Below are positions 21,621 to 22,206 of a stretch of 22,206 bases of DNA, in pieces; the first letter of the stretch is position 1, and every line of letters begins with the position of its first letter. The notes below the pieces were generated by a model. That model made no database searches and was not told where the DNA came from. It saw nothing but the letters and a program-made list of their open reading frames with translations. The stretch spans positions 4,248 through 26,453 of the forward strand of contig DIVN01000039.1 in assembly GCA_002435875.1 (NCBI GenBank). Reading direction: 5' to 3'. This DNA is from Anaerolineales bacterium UBA6131 (GTDB lineage Bacteria; Chloroflexota; Anaerolineae; UBA2200). The translations under genes and the position numbers were made by a program.

Positions 21621-22206
21621 ATGAACGCAAGTACACGCCAGATCTGCGCGCTTCTGCTACTCACCACAACTCTCCTCCTCTCTGTCGCCGGCGAAGCCGC
21701 CATCCACGCGGCAGACCCGCGGGACGCCAGCAGCGCTGATCAGCCTCTCGCTGCCGCAGACGCCTCCTCCCTAAGCAGTTCCGCTTTGCAGTGGGCCGGG
21801 CAGATCGGTGGCACCGTGCAGGCGGTGGCCGTGCGCGATCACCACGCTTTCATCGCTGTCGGCCCACGAATGGTGATCCTGGACGTGTCTGACCCGCACA
21901 ACCCTATCCGGCTGGGCCAGACCGCGGCCTTCCCAGAGCTGGTCAGGAGTGTGGCCGTTGCTGGAACAACCGCCTACGCTGGCGATGCCAGAGGCCTACA
22001 CATCATCTCAGTAGCAAACCCCCATGCGCCGCAGGAGGTCACATTCTACCCGACGCCTGCGACCGTCTCCGACGTTGCCGTGGTGGGCCACCTCGCCTAC
22101 CTGGCGCTCGGAAGCGCTGGCCTGCGCATCCTCGATATCTCCGACCCGTCACATCCTTCGCAGGCCGGCTCGTGCCCCACATCCGGCTATGCTGGCGGCC
22201 TCGCTG
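21621..22206 (+). CDS. Secreted LVIVD-repeat protein, 3' end beyond the window
   Basis: 195 codons are open from the ATG at 21621 (preceded by AAAGGAG) to the right edge. The N-terminus is a signal peptide (ICALLLLTTTLLLSVAGEA, then an alanine-rich cleavage region). After an Ala/Ser-rich linker come at least three LVIVD-type repeats: RMVILDVSDPHNP, GLHIISVANPHAP and GLRILDISDPSHP, each preceded by a strand with AY or AFIAVG-type sequence. These build beta-propeller-like extracellular proteins. The role is unknown; such proteins are frequent in Chloroflexota and some other groups. It follows the other secreted repeat gene on the same strand but behind a hairpin, so it is probably a separate unit. 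Confidence 0.88.
   Translation, partial: MNASTRQICALLLLTTTLLLSVAGEAAIHAADPRDASSADQPLAAADASSLSSSALQWAGQIGGTVQAVAVRDHHAFIAVGPRMVILDVSDPHNPIRLGQTAAFPELVRSVAVAGTTAYAGDARGLHIISVANPHAPQEVTFYPTPATVSDVAVVGHLAYLALGSAGLRILDISDPSHPSQAGSCPTSGYAGGLA

Overview
The window looks like chromosomal DNA from a moderately GC-rich bacterium that carries out beta-oxidation and contains ferredoxin-linked 2-oxoacid oxidoreductase genes. The best guess is Chloroflexota (Anaerolineae-like). This rests on the FLPxVV-type C-terminus of a secreted repeat protein, an LVIVD-repeat secreted protein, a PspC/LiaF-like pair and the archaeal-type class III aminotransferase. The assignment is an inference, not something the sequence proves. 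No rRNA, tRNA, CRISPR array, insertion sequence or phage gene was found.

Layout. (1) Positions 1-4864, minus strand: a fatty-acid degradation operon transcribed thiolase, 3-hydroxyacyl-CoA dehydrogenase, enoyl-CoA hydratase, acyl-CoA ligase (the ligase runs off the left edge). Its leader holds a factor-independent-looking terminator with a possible competing antiterminator pairing, so it may be attenuated. (2) Positions 4865-5254: a divergent control region with a promoter on each strand and a 24-bp imperfect palindrome between them. (3) Positions 5255-8591, plus strand: endonuclease-type mutL, then a PspC-domain protein and a LiaF-like membrane protein, ended by a perfect 12-bp hairpin. (4) Positions 8832-12794, minus strand: a PPC/DUF296 protein, an NAD-dependent epimerase, an Asp/Glu-racemase-superfamily enzyme and a class III aminotransferase. 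(5) Positions 12795-13144: a second divergent control region with TTGACA promoters on both strands and a 19-bp palindrome on the minus-strand start site. (6) Positions 13145-17850, plus strand: a histidine-ammonia-lyase-type enzyme overlapping tgt by 4 bp, then uppP and a PstS-like lipoprotein. (7) Positions 17658-19893, minus strand: ferredoxin, alpha and beta subunits of a 2-oxoacid:ferredoxin oxidoreductase. (8) Positions 20265-22206, plus strand: two secreted repeat proteins, the second cut by the right edge.

How the parts may work together. Region 1 is a complete acyl-CoA activation and beta-oxidation set apart from acyl-CoA dehydrogenase. Regions 4 to 6 suggest a small, repressor-controlled amino-acid or amino-acid-derivative pathway built around an ammonia lyase; its substrate cannot be read from the sequence. 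The most structurally odd place is the convergent junction near 17650. There the PstS-like gene reads 193 bp into korB, korB looks short at its C-terminus, and no gamma subunit gene follows, which together look like a deletion scar.
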